Shown here one piece after another: positions 16,709 to 26,239 of a DNA stretch of 64,000 bases. How positions within the stretch are numbered: the stretch's first letter is position 1; the number at the start of each line of letters is the position of its first letter. The position numbers and the translations under genes were made by a program. The DNA comes from an uncultured Eubacteriales bacterium (GTDB lineage Bacteria > Bacillota > Clostridia > Christensenellales > UBA1242): contig CARJLX010000001.1 in the NCBI GenBank assembly GCA_949001935.1, positions 124,001 through 188,000 of the forward strand, read 5' to 3'. Below the pieces are notes generated by a model. That model was not told the DNA's origin. It was given only the letters and a program-made list of their open reading frames with translations, and did no database searches.

Positions 16709-17272
16709 TTGAAATATGAAAAATATTATAAATTAATAAAAGAGCAATCCGAGATTTTTGACAAAACACAGAACTGTGAAGTGGGCCAAACTTGGCAGTA
16801 TCACTTATTACCTGTTATAAAAAATTCGTTAACGCTTGCAGAAAAATATAATGCTGACAAAGATGTGGTTGAAGTTGCTGCAATTTTCCATGATTATGCG
16901 GATTTGTTAGATATGAATAATCGTGAAAATCATCACATATTAGGCTCTGAATTAGCAGAGAAAATATTGAAAGAAGATGGTTTTGCACAAGATTTTATTG
17001 AAAGGGTTAAATCTTGTATACTAAACCATAGAGCAAGTGTTATTAGAGAAAAATTTTCAATAGAAGAAATTTGTGTTGCTGATGCAGATGCTATGAGTCA
17101 TTTAGATAATGTAGTTGAACTGATATGTTGGCGAGCATATCTTGGTGAAAATATAGAACAGTGCAATAATATTGTAAAAAAGAAAATCGAGAAAAGTTAT
17201 GCGAAAATGAGTAAAGAAACTCAAATGTTAATGCGGGATAAATATGAAAGCATTATGAAAATATTGTTTTGA
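16709..17272 (+). CDS. HD-domain hydrolase
   Basis: This 187-residue protein has the metal-binding pattern of the HD superfamily: H in WQYHLLPVIKNSLTLAEKY, HD in AAIFHDYADLL, further His in HHILGSELAEKIL, and Asp in VADADAMSHLD. Such proteins hydrolyse phosphate esters, often nucleotides; the substrate is unknown. The only sensible start is TTG at 16709, preceded by GAGGTG (16698-16703). It follows tRNA-Thr and ends just before a repeat-bearing intergenic region. Confidence 0.82.
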   Translation: MKYEKYYKLIKEQSEIFDKTQNCEVGQTWQYHLLPVIKNSLTLAEKYNADKDVVEVAAIFHDYADLLDMNNRENHHILGSELAEKILKEDGFAQDFIERVKSCILNHRASVIREKFSIEEICVADADAMSHLDNVVELICWRAYLGENIEQCNNIVKKKIEKSYAKMSKETQMLMRDKYESIMKILF

Positions 17273-17781
17273 TTCCGCAAAATCAAAATGGCTGTCGCAA
17301 AATCAAACGGAAATAATCAAAATCGCAAAATCAAAGCGCAAAATCAAAACAGAAAAATCAAAAAAAAGACTTTGTTGTCAGTTGACACAAATTTGATTTT
17401 CGCAAAATTAAAAGGTTGTCTAGAAATTTAAAAAGTCTTTGTTATTAGTTGATAAAAAATTATTAATAAAATTAATTAGTTTTTTATTTAAATTTTATAA
17501 AATTATTACAAAATGCTTTTGCTTATTGCAAAGGTTTTTTTATATTTTATATGTACAAAAATTTATTATAAACTACAAAAAATCTATAACGGTAGTCAAA
17601 AATTTGCCAATTTTATTTATTTTACTTTAATTTTTAGTTATTTTACTTGGCAAAAATTTTATTTTATAGTAAAATAAAATTGAAACGCTTATATATTTTT
17701 CTATTTATCTAATACTAAGATAAAATAACTTATATAGTTTTATTTTATAATTTGTTTTATAAGCAAAAAATGAGGTAGAAT
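17273..17781. repeat. Intergenic region with repeated 12-mer CGCAAAATCAAA
   Basis: CGCAAAATCAAA occurs at 17276-17287, 17296-17307, 17324-17335 and 17337-17348, with a one-mismatch copy at 17401-17412 and a near-inverted copy (TTTGATTTTCGC) at 17392-17403. Two diverged copies of a block resembling AAGTCTTTGTTNTNAGTTGA follow (about 17366-17385 and 17430-17450). The rest is very AT-rich, ending in a TATAAT (17746-17751) suited to drive the surface gene at 17782. Confidence 0.6.
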
Positions 17782-20700
17782 ATGAGAATATTTAAAAATT
17801 TAAAAAAATACATATTTGCAATTATTTGCAGTATTTTTGCTCTCTCAACAGGGCTTGTTTTTGTTATTAATAGTGGAAGTGTTAATTTTTCAAATGCAAC
17901 TATAAATCCTGGTGACAGCAACGCTAATGTAAATCTTGGAGATATTCTTCTTGATGGCTATCAAACAGGAAGTAAAAAATTTGACAGAGATGTAATAAAT
18001 TCATTATATGAAAAACTTACTGGCAAACCAAATGCGACATTAGCAGATGTTAAAGCAATGATTGATGAAATACCTGAGAGTGATTATTATGCAAAATTTA
18101 ATAATACTCAATCTTATGTGCCTACTTTTGGTGACGAATATAAAAAGGGCAGTCCTATAGTTCGTGCTGATACTATAAGAAAAAACGCTGGCGGAAAGGA
18201 TATTGTTTTTAGTTTTGGTGGATATGATAATCAAGTTGGCAAAAGAGTAAATTATGAATGGACTGTAACTTCACTTACAAGAGCCGAAAAACAATATGTT
18301 ACTTCTGGTGTTGCAGATGAATCTAAAAATGGACATGTTGTTGCAACTATTTGGCTTACAAATACAAACAATAACAAAGTTAAAACTGCACAATTCCAAG
18401 ATTTTTCTTCTGGCTCTGTGGTAAGCAGTTATCCTTCAAATGTATACGGAACAAGCAAAATTCGTGTACAAACTTTGAATGGTGGAGGATATAAATTAAA
18501 TAGTAATGGAATATCTCCAACTTACTATGCAAAAAGGCTTGATAATGAATGGGCTCAATTTACAATGCCAGAGGCAGCTGGGAGTTTAACAGATTTTATT
18601 GTTACGCCTGCTTATATCCGATATCAAGGAACAGGAACATATAAAGATTCATCAGATTCAGAAAGACTTGAATTGAACACTTCATATATTGCACCAAATC
18701 AACACGGCTCAGACTATGATCCCGCTAAAACCAATCTTATAAAAAGCACAACAGCAACTCATTGGAAGGATTGGAAAGATGATTATATTTGGTTGCCTTG
18801 CAATACAGAAGTAGGGAGTTATGGTAATTTTAATGGTGAAAGGTCGTATTGGCGTTTAAATTTAAATCAAGGTTTAAATGGAAATGCATCTCAAGCAGCA
18901 TGGTTACGATCGGATGTCGCTTCCACACCATCAGAAACTTCAAGTAGAAGGCAGGCTCTTGCATATGGAAACAATGCAAGTCAAAACTCATATGTACTGG
19001 TAAATGTCAATGCTACATATTATGTGCGTCCAGCACTTCATTTGGATTTGACTGCTTTAGAAGAAGCGGTTGGTGAAAAAATTCCAACTGAGATTGAAAC
19101 AATTTATAATGGCGAAAAACAAGATTTAGGTAATTTGTTTGCTAATGATGTTATTGATTGGTTTAATCCAGAATCAATTTCAATTGTTTCTGAAAATGGA
19201 AATTTAACTGATGCAGGGACTCACACTATTACTGTTACTTTAAAAGACGATTTTTATGAATTTGTTGGTGAAGAACATTCTGTTCGAACAAAAGATATAA
19301 CAATAAAAATTTTACCAAAAGAAATTAACATAAATAGTTTGAATATAGACATCTATGGACGACTGATTGAAGGCAAAGAGATAGAAATTATTGAATCTAT
19401 TGCTGAAAGAGATATCGACACCGAAAGAGCCCCTCAATTTGGTTTACAATATCGTTCGGCTTCTAGTAGTATTTGGACAAACAATATCCCAACTACACCA
19501 GGGAATTATTTTGCTAGAGCATATATTACAAACTCATCATTGAGCAATTATTCTTTGAAAGATACTGGCGAAACTGCCTTTGCTAGGCCAAAAGATCCTA
19601 CCTTAACGCCTTGGTTTACTTTTGATGGTATAGATGGTGAAGATATAACTTCTATTACAACTGGGTGGTTGACTACAGTAAAATACAACGGCCAACAACA
19701 AATATTTAAGTTGACTAATAGCCAAACTGGCTCTGGTCTTAACGGGGTGATTGTTGGCAAGCGTAGTGCAGGGTTGAGTTATAATCAAGTGACAGGTGAA
19801 TTTAAAGCCAAAGAAGTAGGCACTTATACAGTTGTAGTATCTCTTAGTGATGGAGGAGCAAATCATCAATGGGATGATAGTTTAGGTGCATCGACTACAA
19901 GAACTGTTACATTGAAGATAGTAGAGGCTGAGTTGAATGTTTCTATAGTAAATGCAGATGATTTTACAGATAATTTTGCTATTGGAAGTGTTGAAAATGC
20001 TATTCTCTCTGTGACTGGAATTTGTAATGAAGAAGATGTAAAACTTAATGCATATTATAAAAAAGTTTCTGATGGTGTTGTTATTGATAGGGCTGAGCCA
20101 GAAGATATTGTTCAAGTTGGCAACGAAATTACAATAACTTTACCTCTTGATAAGTTGACAGATCCAGATGCCCAGTATGCTTTATGTGTAGAACTTGCTA
20201 CTGATAGTTCTGCACCTGCAACAAATAAAAATTATGTTATTTCGCCAACGCAATCTCATATTGATTTCTTTGTTGTGACGGCAACTATTTCTTCGGTTGA
20301 TCTTAACTGGCAATATGAGAATGAATTGACAGGCATTAATACTATTGGACTTGATTTAAATGGAAATCATTCAGCAACTGTTGTTTATAATGGTAAACCT
20401 TTTGTTGTTGAGTTTGATAAAACAAATTTACCTAAAGGACTTGTTGTAGATTATAAAATTACTTATACAGATGTTTCAGGAAATATACAACAAGAAAGTA
20501 GTTGTATTGATGCAGATACTTATACTATTACTGCAACTTTATCAACTCTTAGAGGATACGAACTTGATAGCAGCATACAAACTATGCATATTGCAACATT
20601 ATATCTTCAATCTGCTTTCCTTGATGTAAACGATATCACTTATACTGCAAATCCTATTTATACTGGCAGACCTCAACAAATAAAACCTTTAGATTTGCCA

Positions 20701-23139
20701 GAAGCAATTAGTTATTCTTCTTCATCAAGCGGTGGTTATACAGATAAAGAATATCAATCTTGTGGCGATGATGAACATTATACTGCAAAATTTACTTATA
20801 CTGTTAAATCAGTAAATGGCAGATATAACTATTCTTTTAGTTCAGACCTAAATGACCCTGTTTATTCAATTGATGTTGAGCATGAATGGCGAATTGAAAA
20901 AGATAAAATTGTACTTTCTAATGATCCTAGTCTTTGGGATGAACATGCTTATCCGTTTAATAATGATGAATATCGTATTCCTTTCCCAATTATTCAAAGT
21001 ACTTATTCAAAACAACTTTTAGTTAAGTATTACAATGACGAAGCATGTACACAAGAGATTGATGTGCATGCACCTCATACTTCAGAAGAGTTTGATGCAA
21101 CTGATGAAGATGGGAATCCACTTTATACTGGCAACGGAATTAAAGTCGACCTTGGAACACCTTATACTTATTATGCAAAAGCAACCATTCATCCAGACTA
21201 TGTAGACAATTATGCCCTTTACAACCCATTAACAGGGGGTAATGAAGTTGTTTATGAGTTTACTGTTGGTGACAAACGAGTTGTGTTAGATCTAGACCTT
21301 GGTCTTGACAAAGAAAACTTCTATAACGGACAAATACAAGGAATAAATCCTGTTGCCCCTAATGGTCTTGTAACAGAATTTAAAGTTAGATATTTTAAAG
21401 ATGATGGAACTGGAGCATATGCTCAAGAACTTGTTGATGAAGAGGGCAATCCTGTTGCTCCAACAGAAGTTGGTAAATATAAAGCAACTATTGAATTGAC
21501 AGAAATTGATGCTGCAGATTATGTAGTTCGCAATAAAGTTTTCTATTTTGAAATTAATCCATTGGTTGTTTATGTAGACAAATGGAATAGTGCTTCTATA
21601 AGTGATGCACCTTATGCAGATCTTATTGACGAGGAAGGCAACAAAATAGCAGACGGACTTGTAAATCGCAAAATTTATACAGATCCATTTGATCCGGAAA
21701 ATCCTGGCGATAGTTTGGTTGATTATCCTAATGTTGAACTGATACCTGGGAAAGATTATTGGGTAGTTCTTGAAACTAGCAACGATAATGTTGAGTTTGC
21801 TAGTGGAGCAACAACTCAAATAAAGTTTACTGCTATAGATCCAAATGGTCCTAAAGAGTTGGTGGACGATCCAAGTTTTGTTTTAGATAAACTTGAATGG
21901 ACTGGAAGCAATTTGACTTTCCAACTCAAAAATTGGGATAAATGGAAAGATTATATCGACATTGCAGAAGGTGAGAGTTATTTAACTCAAACTGAAATTG
22001 GAAGTTATAATATTACTCTTTCAATTAATATTGGCAAACATGCCGAGTGGGCAACTTCTATTACTGGTGACGATGGGGAAGAAGTTTTGACTAGAATATT
22101 AACTTTTGAAATAATTAAAGGCAGAATAGAAGGGGAATGGAACAACGACAAAGGTTATCCAGAATTTATCTTAAATGATCCTAATGATGCTGATAAATTT
22201 GAGATTAAGTATTTTGATGGTGATGGAAATGAAATTCTTCCTGAAAATTTTGTTGAAGGACAAGATTATAAAGCAGAACTTATATTGAAAGATGAAAATT
22301 TTGAGTTTATTTCAGAAGATCCTGAATTTTCTACTACTCAAGAATTTAAATATCAACCACCTAAAGATTTCTTTGCTCAGGCTTGGGAGTTTATTAAAGC
22401 CAACTGGTTGTGGTTTGCAATTGGATTTGGAATTCTTTTACTTTTGTTCTTACTTTGGCTGATTATATTCTTGATTAGACGCAGAAAGAAAGAACCAGAA
22501 GAGGTTGTTCAAGAACCTATAAAAGAAGAAACAAAACCAGAAGAGCCTAAGCCAGAAGAACATAAAACAGAAGAAAGTGTTCAAGAAGAAAACAATCAAG
22601 TAAAATCTGAAAAACATGAAGAAAAACCTGTCGAAAATCCTAAGCCAGAAAACAATACTAATGGTGCTACAAATATTTATATTGGTGGTATGCCTCAACA
22701 AAATGCACAGCCTCAATATCCACCTCAACAACCAATTCCACCTCAACCTATGGGTTATGGATATAACAATTGGATTCCTAATGGAGTCCAAAATGCAGGA
22801 CCAAATGATGTTGAAAAATATATGATGATGTTGGAGATGGCTTACAATCAACAAAGACAAAGAATGATGGAAGAATTTAATCTTATTCAATCATTGCAGG
22901 GTAGGCTTGGTGAATTTAGTCAAAATGCTGCTCATGAAAAAGAAAAAAATATTATCAGTGAGTATGAACAAGAGATGCGTAAACTTGAAGAAATTCGTGA
23001 AAAACGCAAGCAATTAGAGTTGAGCAGAGATAAACAAAAACTTGAAGAATTGAAAGATAAACGAAAAATTTTAGAAGTTAATCAAGAAATTATTAAACGC
23101 AAAATAGCAAAGAAACTTGAAGACAAAAAGGATAAATAA
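17782..23139 (+). CDS. Giant cell-surface protein with cytoplasmic coiled-coil tail
   Basis: This 1785-residue protein opens with a signal peptide (YIFAIICSIFALSTGLVFVINSG). About residues 140-430 resemble DUF6273-type surface modules (WLPCNTEVG...SYWRLNL...AAWLRSD...YYVRPALHLDL). A long series of MBG/Ig-like units follows, marked by TIYNGEKQDLG, VKYNGQQQIFKL, VVYNGKPFVVEF and NFYNGQIQGI. One membrane helix (WLWFAIGFGILLLLFLLWL, near 1541-1565) leads to about 215 cytoplasmic residues: acidic KPEE repeats, a Pro/Gln-rich stretch and a charged coiled coil. TGAGGT precedes ATG. The next gene starts immediately after the stop and repeats the membrane segment, so the two products probably act together. 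Adhesion or structural role is inferred. Confidence 0.8.
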   Translation: MRIFKNLKKYIFAIICSIFALSTGLVFVINSGSVNFSNATINPGDSNANVNLGDILLDGYQTGSKKFDRDVINSLYEKLTGKPNATLADVKAMIDEIPESDYYAKFNNTQSYVPTFGDEYKKGSPIVRADTIRKNAGGKDIVFSFGGYDNQVGKRVNYEWTVTSLTRAEKQYVTSGVADESKNGHVVATIWLTNTNNNKVKTAQFQDFSSGSVVSSYPSNVYGTSKIRVQTLNGGGYKLNSNGISPTYYAKRLDNEWAQFTMPEAAGSLTDFIVTPAYIRYQGTGTYKDSSDSERLELNTSYIAPNQHGSDYDPAKTNLIKSTTATHWKDWKDDYIWLPCNTEVGSYGNFNGERSYWRLNLNQGLNGNASQAAWLRSDVASTPSETSSRRQALAYGNNASQNSYVLVNVNATYYVRPALHLDLTALEEAVGEKIPTEIETIYNGEKQDLGNLFANDVIDWFNPESISIVSENGNLTDAGTHTITVTLKDDFYEFVGEEHSVRTKDITIKILPKEININSLNIDIYGRLIEGKEIEIIESIAERDIDTERAPQFGLQYRSASSSIWTNNIPTTPGNYFARAYITNSSLSNYSLKDTGETAFARPKDPTLTPWFTFDGIDGEDITSITTGWLTTVKYNGQQQIFKLTNSQTGSGLNGVIVGKRSAGLSYNQVTGEFKAKEVGTYTVVVSLSDGGANHQWDDSLGASTTRTVTLKIVEAELNVSIVNADDFTDNFAIGSVENAILSVTGICNEEDVKLNAYYKKVSDGVVIDRAEPEDIVQVGNEITITLPLDKLTDPDAQYALCVELATDSSAPATNKNYVISPTQSHIDFFVVTATISSVDLNWQYENELTGINTIGLDLNGNHSATVVYNGKPFVVEFDKTNLPKGLVVDYKITYTDVSGNIQQESSCIDADTYTITATLSTLRGYELDSSIQTMHIATLYLQSAFLDVNDITYTANPIYTGRPQQIKPLDLPEAISYSSSSSGGYTDKEYQSCGDDEHYTAKFTYTVKSVNGRYNYSFSSDLNDPVYSIDVEHEWRIEKDKIVLSNDPSLWDEHAYPFNNDEYRIPFPIIQSTYSKQLLVKYYNDEACTQEIDVHAPHTSEEFDATDEDGNPLYTGNGIKVDLGTPYTYYAKATIHPDYVDNYALYNPLTGGNEVVYEFTVGDKRVVLDLDLGLDKENFYNGQIQGINPVAPNGLVTEFKVRYFKDDGTGAYAQELVDEEGNPVAPTEVGKYKATIELTEIDAADYVVRNKVFYFEINPLVVYVDKWNSASISDAPYADLIDEEGNKIADGLVNRKIYTDPFDPENPGDSLVDYPNVELIPGKDYWVVLETSNDNVEFASGATTQIKFTAIDPNGPKELVDDPSFVLDKLEWTGSNLTFQLKNWDKWKDYIDIAEGESYLTQTEIGSYNITLSINIGKHAEWATSITGDDGEEVLTRILTFEIIKGRIEGEWNNDKGYPEFILNDPNDADKFEIKYFDGDGNEILPENFVEGQDYKAELILKDENFEFISEDPEFSTTQEFKYQPPKDFFAQAWEFIKANWLWFAIGFGILLLLFLLWLIIFLIRRRKKEPEEVVQEPIKEETKPEEPKPEEHKTEESVQEENNQVKSEKHEEKPVENPKPENNTNGATNIYIGGMPQQNAQPQYPPQQPIPPQPMGYGYNNWIPNGVQNAGPNDVEKYMMMLEMAYNQQRQRMMEEFNLIQSLQGRLGEFSQNAAHEKEKNIISEYEQEMRKLEEIREKRKQLELSRDKQKLEELKDKRKILEVNQEIIKRKIAKKLEDKKDK

Positions 23140-24531
23140 ATGAAGAAGTCAAATAAAACAAAATCTATTATACAAAACCTATGCGGAGCACTTATTCTCT
23201 GCATAGGCATTTGTATTTCATGTTTGAGTATAAAAAGTTTTTCACATTCTCAAATGTTATTTTTATCAAAAAGTCCAATGTTAGCAATTGATATCGGTTT
23301 AATATTTCAAAATATTTGGCAATTTATAAAAACCAACTGGCTTTGGTTCGCAATTGGTGGCGGTGTTTTGCTTTGCTTGATTATCTTGATAGTTTGTATT
23401 TGTGTTGCAAAACATAAAAAGAAAACTAGAAGATTGAAAGAAGAAAATCTTTCTTTAACAATGGATTTATCTAAAGGCTTGGAAAATCAAGAAAGTACTG
23501 AGGAAACCGTTGAAGAGACAAAACAACAAGAAGAAACTCAGGACAATTTAACTATTGAACCAGTTGTACACCAAGATGTCCCTGAGCAAGAAAATCTATC
23601 TACTCAACCTGCATATCCACATTCAACAAACCAATCTTTTCCAGATATAATGGAATATATCAAGATGAAGATGCAAATGGATAAGCAAAAATCTAATTTT
23701 AACAATGCGGCTAATATAATGCCACAAAAGATAGATGTGGTTGTTGAAAAAGATAATAACGACGATAGAGTTCGTCAAATTAAAAAAGAATATCAAGAAG
23801 AATTGCAAAAAATTGATGAAATTTTGCACGAACAAGAAAAAGCAAAACTTAGAGAAGAAATGCAACAAGAGCAGGAGATTATTGATAAATTGCAAGAAGA
23901 ATATGAAATTGCTGATAATTTGTTAGATGAATTATATAATAAAGATAACAATGAAAATTCAATTGCAGTTTCGCAACCAATTCAAGAGCAAAAAAATGAA
24001 GACAATGTTGAAGATAATGTCGAATTTACTTTAGAAGAGAAAAAAGAGAACATAAATATTCACGAAGATTCTCAACTAGAGGGAAAACAAGTAGTTTCGA
24101 GTGGTGATATTGTGATTACACCTAACAAAAAGTTAACCTTACAAGAATCTTACAAACTTTTGTCTTCTCAACAAAAAGAATATTTTAGAAATCTTCGCGA
24201 TTATGCAGATAAAAAGCCTAACTCAAGGTCAAAAGAAAGCAAAAATTATGTTGTTGTTGGCTGTGGAAATAAACATTATATACGCCTTTCTATAAAGAGA
24301 GGATTGACAATTGCATCTTTTGCTTCTGAAAACGAAGAAATGATGCGACTTAGATTGAGTGGTCTTGTGCCTATCAAAGCCGAAGAATTGCAAATAAAAA
24401 TTGTAGATGATAATGCATTTTTAATGGCTAAGCAAATGATAGATATACGAGTTAATCAAGTTGCTAGAGAAAAACAAATTATCAAAGAAATACGAAAAGA
24501 AAATAATTTAAAATCCAAAAATAAAAAATAA
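23140..24531 (+). CDS. Membrane coiled-coil partner of the giant surface protein
   Basis: This 463-residue protein is unrecognised. It has an N-terminal hydrophobic segment (LCGALILCIGICISCLSI), a short external loop, and a second membrane helix in the context WQFIKTNWLWFAIGGGVLLC that closely matches WEFIKANWLWFAIGFGILLL of the preceding protein. About 370 cytoplasmic residues follow: acidic Gln/Glu-rich linker, a long coiled coil (roughly residues 205-270), and a C-terminal globular-looking domain of about 135 residues (LTLQESYKLLSSQQKEYFRN...NYVVVGCGNKHYIRLSIKRG). The start codon abuts the upstream stop with no gap, indicating coupled translation. Confidence 0.75.
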   Translation: MKKSNKTKSIIQNLCGALILCIGICISCLSIKSFSHSQMLFLSKSPMLAIDIGLIFQNIWQFIKTNWLWFAIGGGVLLCLIILIVCICVAKHKKKTRRLKEENLSLTMDLSKGLENQESTEETVEETKQQEETQDNLTIEPVVHQDVPEQENLSTQPAYPHSTNQSFPDIMEYIKMKMQMDKQKSNFNNAANIMPQKIDVVVEKDNNDDRVRQIKKEYQEELQKIDEILHEQEKAKLREEMQQEQEIIDKLQEEYEIADNLLDELYNKDNNENSIAVSQPIQEQKNEDNVEDNVEFTLEEKKENINIHEDSQLEGKQVVSSGDIVITPNKKLTLQESYKLLSSQQKEYFRNLRDYADKKPNSRSKESKNYVVVGCGNKHYIRLSIKRGLTIASFASENEEMMRLRLSGLVPIKAEELQIKIVDDNAFLMAKQMIDIRVNQVAREKQIIKEIRKENNLKSKNKK

Positions 24532-24545
24532 ATATTAATGTTTAT

Positions 24546-24575
24546 TTGACTTAATTTTGGGATTTGTGCTAATAT
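24546..24575 (+). promoter_or_regulatory. Probable promoter of the small membrane protein gene
   Basis: TTGACT at 24546-24551 and TGCTAATAT (-10 TAATAT 24570-24575) with 18 bases between, followed by AGGAGG before the ATG at 24596. Confidence 0.5.
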
Positions 24576-24595
24576 TTTATACAGGAGGTTGAATT

Positions 24596-24916
24596 ATGGC
24601 AAATAAAAAGAGTTCAAAATCATCAAATTCTTCAAACTCATCAAGCAGATCTTCTTTTTGGAGTTTGAATAAAATCTCTTTTTGGACAATCGTGACCGTT
24701 ACAATTCTTTATCTTGTTGCTCTTGTACTTTCTGCTTGTGGAATAAACGCAAGAATAGTTGGTGCTTTGCAAGGTGTTGCAACAGCAATAATGATATTAA
24801 TTGTTTCTGTTCTTGCTTGGAAGTTTGTTAGATCTAAAGCAATAGTATGGAAAGTTCTATATGTGATATGTCTTTTAGTTGTCCTTGCAGGAATTGTTGT
24901 TCCACTTGTAATTTAA
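24596..24916 (+). CDS. Small Ser-rich membrane protein
   Basis: This 106-residue product has a Ser/Lys/Asn-rich cytoplasmic start (KKSSKSSNSSNSSSRSSFW) and three membrane helices (WTIVTVTILYLVALVLSACG; ALQGVATAIMILIVSVLAW; WKVLYVICLLVVLAGIVVPLVI). An AGGAGG site supports translation. The family is not recognised. It follows the two surface genes but has its own promoter and terminator. Confidence 0.7.
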   Translation: MANKKSSKSSNSSNSSSRSSFWSLNKISFWTIVTVTILYLVALVLSACGINARIVGALQGVATAIMILIVSVLAWKFVRSKAIVWKVLYVICLLVVLAGIVVPLVI

Positions 24917-24922
24917 TTAAAT

Positions 24923-24954
24923 AAAAAACTCTATTCTTGGAATAGAGTTTTTTA
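24923..24954 (+). terminator. Rho-independent terminator
   Basis: Stem AAAAAACTCTATTC / GAATAGAGTTTTTT with a 3-base loop, seven bases after the stop of the small membrane protein gene. Confidence 0.9.
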
Positions 24955-25038
24955 GTCACTATTTTTCACTTTCTTTTTAAATACATTTGACATTTTATTA
25001 AATTTATCGTAATATTTTTTTATTAAAAGAGGTTTGTT

Positions 25039-26199
25039 ATGATTAGGGTTGGACTTTTTATTGATACATTTTTTCCAATGGTAGATGGTGTAATCAATGT
25101 TGTAGATAATTATGCAAAAAGATTGAACGATGAAGAATTTGAAGTTGTTGTTTTTGCACCTAAAACTAGAGATAAAAATTATGTTGATAATTTTAGCTAT
25201 AAAGTTGTTAGATGTAAAAGTTTAAAGATTTTCTTTTTAGATTATGATTTGCCTATGCCAAGCTTTGATAGAAAGTTCAAAAAAATATTAAAAGAAAGCC
25301 ATCTTGATATAGTTCATATTCATTCTCCGTTTGGAGTGGCGAAATATGGTGTTAAATATGCAAAAAAGCACAAAATTCCAGTTGTAGCAACTTTGCATAG
25401 TCAATTTAAAAAGGATATTTATAGGTCATCACATAGTAAAATTTTAACAAACTTAATTTTAAAGAAGATTATGAGTGTGTTCAACAAATGTGATGAATAT
25501 TATGGGGTTAATTCTAAAATTTCAGAGATATTTTATGATTATGGTGCCAGTCATTTGCCCTTAGTTCAAAGAAATGGAACAGATTTTACACCAGTCCAAG
25601 ATCCAGAAAAAGCTATTAATATTATCAATGAAAAATTTAATATCCCCAAAGATATGCCAGTTTTTTTATTCGTTGGCAGAATAAATGCATTAAAAAATAT
25701 TTATTTTACTATTGAAGCATTAAGTAAGTTAGAAAATAAGTATTTTAAAATGATTTTTGTTGGTGATGGTCAAGATATGGAAGAATTACAAAAACGCATA
25801 AAGAAATTTGGCTTACAAGATAATGTTATAATGACAGGAAAGATTATGGATAGAGAATTGTTAAAAGCAATATATTTAAGGGCAAAATTATTTTTATTCC
25901 CATCAATGTATGATGCAAGTAGTCTTGTGCAAATAGAAGCTGCCTCACAGCAGACGCCGACCGTTTTTTTGGAAGGTGCTGCAACAAGTGCTACAGTGAC
26001 TAATAATGTCAATGGGTTTATAGCTGAGGGGACTCCAGAAAAATTTGCACAAAAAATCACAGAGATTTTAAATAATCAAGATCTTTATGATAAAGTTCAA
26101 ACTGGGGCGGTGCGAGATTTGTATGTGACTTGGGATGACACAGTTAAAGAAATGAAAGAAAAATACAAGTTTTGTGTGGATAAATTTAAAAACAAGTAA
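25039..26199 (+). CDS. GT4 family glycosyltransferase
   Basis: This 386-residue GT-B enzyme begins MIRVGLFIDTFFPMVDGV, like the diacylglycerol glucosyl/mannosyltransferase branch of family GT4. HIHSPFGVAKYGVKYAKKHKIPVVATLHSQFKKDI, FLFVGRINALKNI and the late nucleotide-sugar motif FPSMYDASSLVQIEAASQQTP (with the EX7E-like end) are present. It probably glucosylates a membrane diacylglycerol to give glycolipid anchors, but mannosyltransferases look alike. AGAGG precedes ATG; a terminator follows that overlaps the next promoter. Confidence 0.85.
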   Translation: MIRVGLFIDTFFPMVDGVINVVDNYAKRLNDEEFEVVVFAPKTRDKNYVDNFSYKVVRCKSLKIFFLDYDLPMPSFDRKFKKILKESHLDIVHIHSPFGVAKYGVKYAKKHKIPVVATLHSQFKKDIYRSSHSKILTNLILKKIMSVFNKCDEYYGVNSKISEIFYDYGASHLPLVQRNGTDFTPVQDPEKAINIINEKFNIPKDMPVFLFVGRINALKNIYFTIEALSKLENKYFKMIFVGDGQDMEELQKRIKKFGLQDNVIMTGKIMDRELLKAIYLRAKLFLFPSMYDASSLVQIEAASQQTPTVFLEGAATSATVTNNVNGFIAEGTPEKFAQKITEILNNQDLYDKVQTGAVRDLYVTWDDTVKEMKEKYKFCVDKFKNK

Positions 26200-26216
26200 T
26201 AAACTTGTTTTTTTTA
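26188..26216 (+). terminator. Rho-independent terminator
   Basis: Stem AAACAAGT / ACTTGTTT with loop AATAA holding the TAA region of the glycosyltransferase gene, then a long T-run that also forms the -35 region of the next promoter. Confidence 0.8.
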
Positions 26217-26233
26217 TATTGAAATGTTATAAT
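26205..26233 (+). promoter_or_regulatory. Promoter predicted to give a leaderless U32 mRNA
   Basis: TTGTTT at 26205-26210, 17 bases, extended -10 TGTTATAAT with TATAAT at 26228-26233. The ATG at 26240 follows six bases later, with no Shine-Dalgarno site. Confidence 0.6.
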
Positions 26234-26239
26234 CGTTTT

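Noticed and set aside
21292..21819. Open frame of 175 codons on the minus strand inside the giant surface gene
   Set aside because: It lies opposite a gene with clear domains, has no SD site, and is rich in Ile, Asn, Cys and Phe as expected for the reverse of AT-rich coding DNA.
23623..23895. Minus-strand frame of 90 codons inside the 463-residue gene
   Set aside because: Composition is mostly Phe, Leu, Ile and Asn with no SD site, the typical reverse of a Glu/Lys/Gln-rich coiled coil.
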